Assembly: GCA_035292425.1 (NCBI GenBank)
Contig: DATDQD010000271.1
Span: forward strand, 1 to 17,216
Reading direction: 5' to 3'
Length of the DNA: 17,216 nt
Origin: SZUA-254 sp035292425
Lineage (GTDB): Bacteria; Bacteroidota; Ignavibacteria; UBA10030; SZUA-254
Position numbers and translations under genes: made by a program. Below the pieces are notes generated by a model. It worked only from the letters and a program-made list of their open reading frames with translations. It had not been told where the DNA came from and searched no databases. This document shows positions 16,076 to 17,216 of the stretch, one piece after another; the stretch's first letter is position 1, and the number at the start of each line of letters is the position of its first letter.

Positions 16076-17216
16076 TCAGCGGTTTTTTTTCCTGAAGACC
16101 ATGGAGACCGGCACGCCCTTGAAGCCGAAATGGTCCCGCAGCCGGTTCTCCAGGAAGCGCTTGTATTCCGTCTTGATTTTCAGCGGATCGTTCGAAAAAA
16201 AAGCGAACAGGGGGGGCCCCGTCCTGGTCTGGGTGATGTAATTGATCCTGATTTCCCGCCCGGAAGCCGACGAAGGGGGGCGGCGTTCGATCTCGGGCAG
16301 GAGGACGTTGTTCAGCTTGTTCGTCGCGATGCGGCGTCTGAACTGCGCGTGGACACTCCGCGCCAGCGACACCACCTTGAAGATCCTCTGTTTTTTCAGT
16401 GCGGAGATGAATATCAGCGGGATGTAATCGTACTTTCGGAGCATCTTCCCTATCGCCTTCTCGTATGCCAGCGCCGTCTGGGTGTCCTTTTCCACCGCGT
16501 CCCACTTGTTCACCGCGAGGATGACGCCCCTCCGGCGGGTGCAGATCTCCTCCACGATGTGCAGGTCCTGCTTGTCCATTCCCCCGGCCGCGTCGACGAG
16601 CTGGACCGCCACGTTGCACCGCTCGAGCGTCTTGAGGGTCCGCATGGCGCTGTAGAATTCGACGCTCTCCTTGATCCTGCTCTTCCTCCGGAGGCCGGCC
16701 GTGTCGATGAGCATGAACTCCTCGCCCTCGTGCGTCAGCATGGAATCGATCGAGTCCCTGGTTGTGCCGGGAATGTCGGTCACGATGTTCCGTTCCTTCC
16801 CGAGAAGCGCGTTCACGAGGGTGGATTTCCCCACGTTCGGCTTCCCGACGACCGCGAGCTTCAGCATCCCTTCGTCCTCTTCCGGGACCGGGCCCTCCGC
16901 CCCGATCGCGGCGACGAGGTCGTCCAGGAAATCGCCGATCCTGCGTCCCCCGAGGGCGGAGAGGGGCACCGGGTCGCCGAGCCCGAGGGCGAAGAACTGG
17001 GCCGCCTCCCCCTCGCGCGCCGGCCCGTCGACTTTGTTCGCGACGAGCAGGATCTTCTTGGGGGAGCTCCTGAGCATCCCGGCGATGTCCCGGTCGAGGG
17101 GCGTGACGCCGGAGAGCGCGTCCACAACGAAGATGATGGCGTCCGCCTCCTCCATGGCGATCTCCGCCTGCTCGCGGATCGCCTTCTCGAAGATGTCGGT
17201 GGACTTGGGGACGTAC
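16076..17216 (-). CDS. der: Ribosome-assembly GTPase Der (EngA), N-terminus cut by window edge
   Basis: Der has two GTPase domains in tandem and a KH-like domain, and acts in 50S subunit assembly. The frame is open to the edge. The 20 residues upstream of the first in-window ATG (17155) read through in frame and end EQAEIA before MEEAD, which matches the family, so 17155 is not the start. About 379 residues are present, and the first G1 to G3 motifs (about 60 residues) lie outside. Visible parts are NKVD of the first G domain; the second G domain with GKPNVGKST, DIPGTTRD, DTAGL and NKWD; and the KH-like C-terminus with NYITQTRTGPPLF. The end, FRKKNR, is encoded across an A8 run just before the stop. 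Confidence 0.96.
   Translation of the reverse strand, partial: YVPKSTDIFEKAIREQAEIAMEEADAIIFVVDALSGVTPLDRDIAGMLRSSPKKILLVANKVDGPAREGEAAQFFALGLGDPVPLSALGGRRIGDFLDDLVAAIGAEGPVPEEDEGMLKLAVVGKPNVGKSTLVNALLGKERNIVTDIPGTTRDSIDSMLTHEGEEFMLIDTAGLRRKSRIKESVEFYSAMRTLKTLERCNVAVQLVDAAGGMDKQDLHIVEEICTRRRGVILAVNKWDAVEKDTQTALAYEKAIGKMLRKYDYIPLIFISALKKQRIFKVVSLARSVHAQFRRRIATNKLNNVLLPEIERRPPSSASGREIRINYITQTRTGPPLFAFFSNDPLKIKTEYKRFLENRLRDHFGFKGVPVSMVFRKKNR

Overview
This window is a compact, GC-rich stretch of bacterial chromosome filled almost entirely with housekeeping genes. Thirteen of fourteen recognisable genes lie on the minus strand; the exception is a SpoU-family RNA methyltransferase at 8669-9211. 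No tRNA, rRNA, CRISPR array, insertion sequence or prophage gene is visible, and no gap longer than 300 bases lacks a gene. The longest non-coding stretches are 7687-7868 (rpsA leader), 12075-12245 (promoter region of the sensor kinase), 15957-16075 (promoter region of the Rel operon) and 8562-8668 (divergent promoters).

Reading along the minus strand from the right edge, the layout is as follows. (1) der/engA, cut by the window end. (2) A stringent-response operon: bifunctional Rel, an HU/IHF-like DNA-binding protein, RuvX/YqgF, and an AlbA_2 plus winged-helix protein, preceded by a near-consensus promoter. (3) A cytoplasmic PAS-GAF-PAS-PAS hybrid histidine kinase with its own promoter. It converges on the plus-strand methyltransferase, with a shared hairpin between them. 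(4) A translation and RNA-modification cluster: cmk, rpsA, mtaB, a DUF5683-like secreted or membrane protein, and truA. (5) A CNNM/CorC-type membrane protein, a degenerate DUF2064 nucleotidyltransferase-fold protein and nadD, behind another promoter. (6) The first 15 codons of an exported protein, cut by the left edge.

The genes join translation (S1, pseudouridine 38-40, ms2t6A, ribosome assembly by Der), nucleotide and cofactor supply (CMP kinase, NaMN adenylyltransferase) and the (p)ppGpp response. Such a mix is typical of a growth-related chromosomal neighbourhood.

The taxonomic placement is inference. The Rel synthetase motif reads RFKN, an HU-like protein sits next to ruvX, a DUF5683-like protein is present, and the methyltransferase begins MRKLxHxEI. 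I associate this combination with the Fibrobacteres-Chlorobi-Bacteroidetes group, for example Chlorobi/Ignavibacteria-like lineages. The promoters look like sigma-70 sites (TTG... 16-17 bases, TAYATT) rather than the TAnnTTTG type of Bacteroidia, which argues for a non-Bacteroidia member. I could not test this by search.

I found no new defence, mobile or biosynthetic system. The features most worth a second look are regulatory: two divergent promoters whose -10 boxes overlap, a -35 box that overlaps the loop of a perfect inverted repeat, a stop codon lying in a terminator-like hairpin loop, and a repeated TAYATT -10 pattern. A sugar-nucleotidyltransferase-fold protein that has lost its signature residues is also notable.
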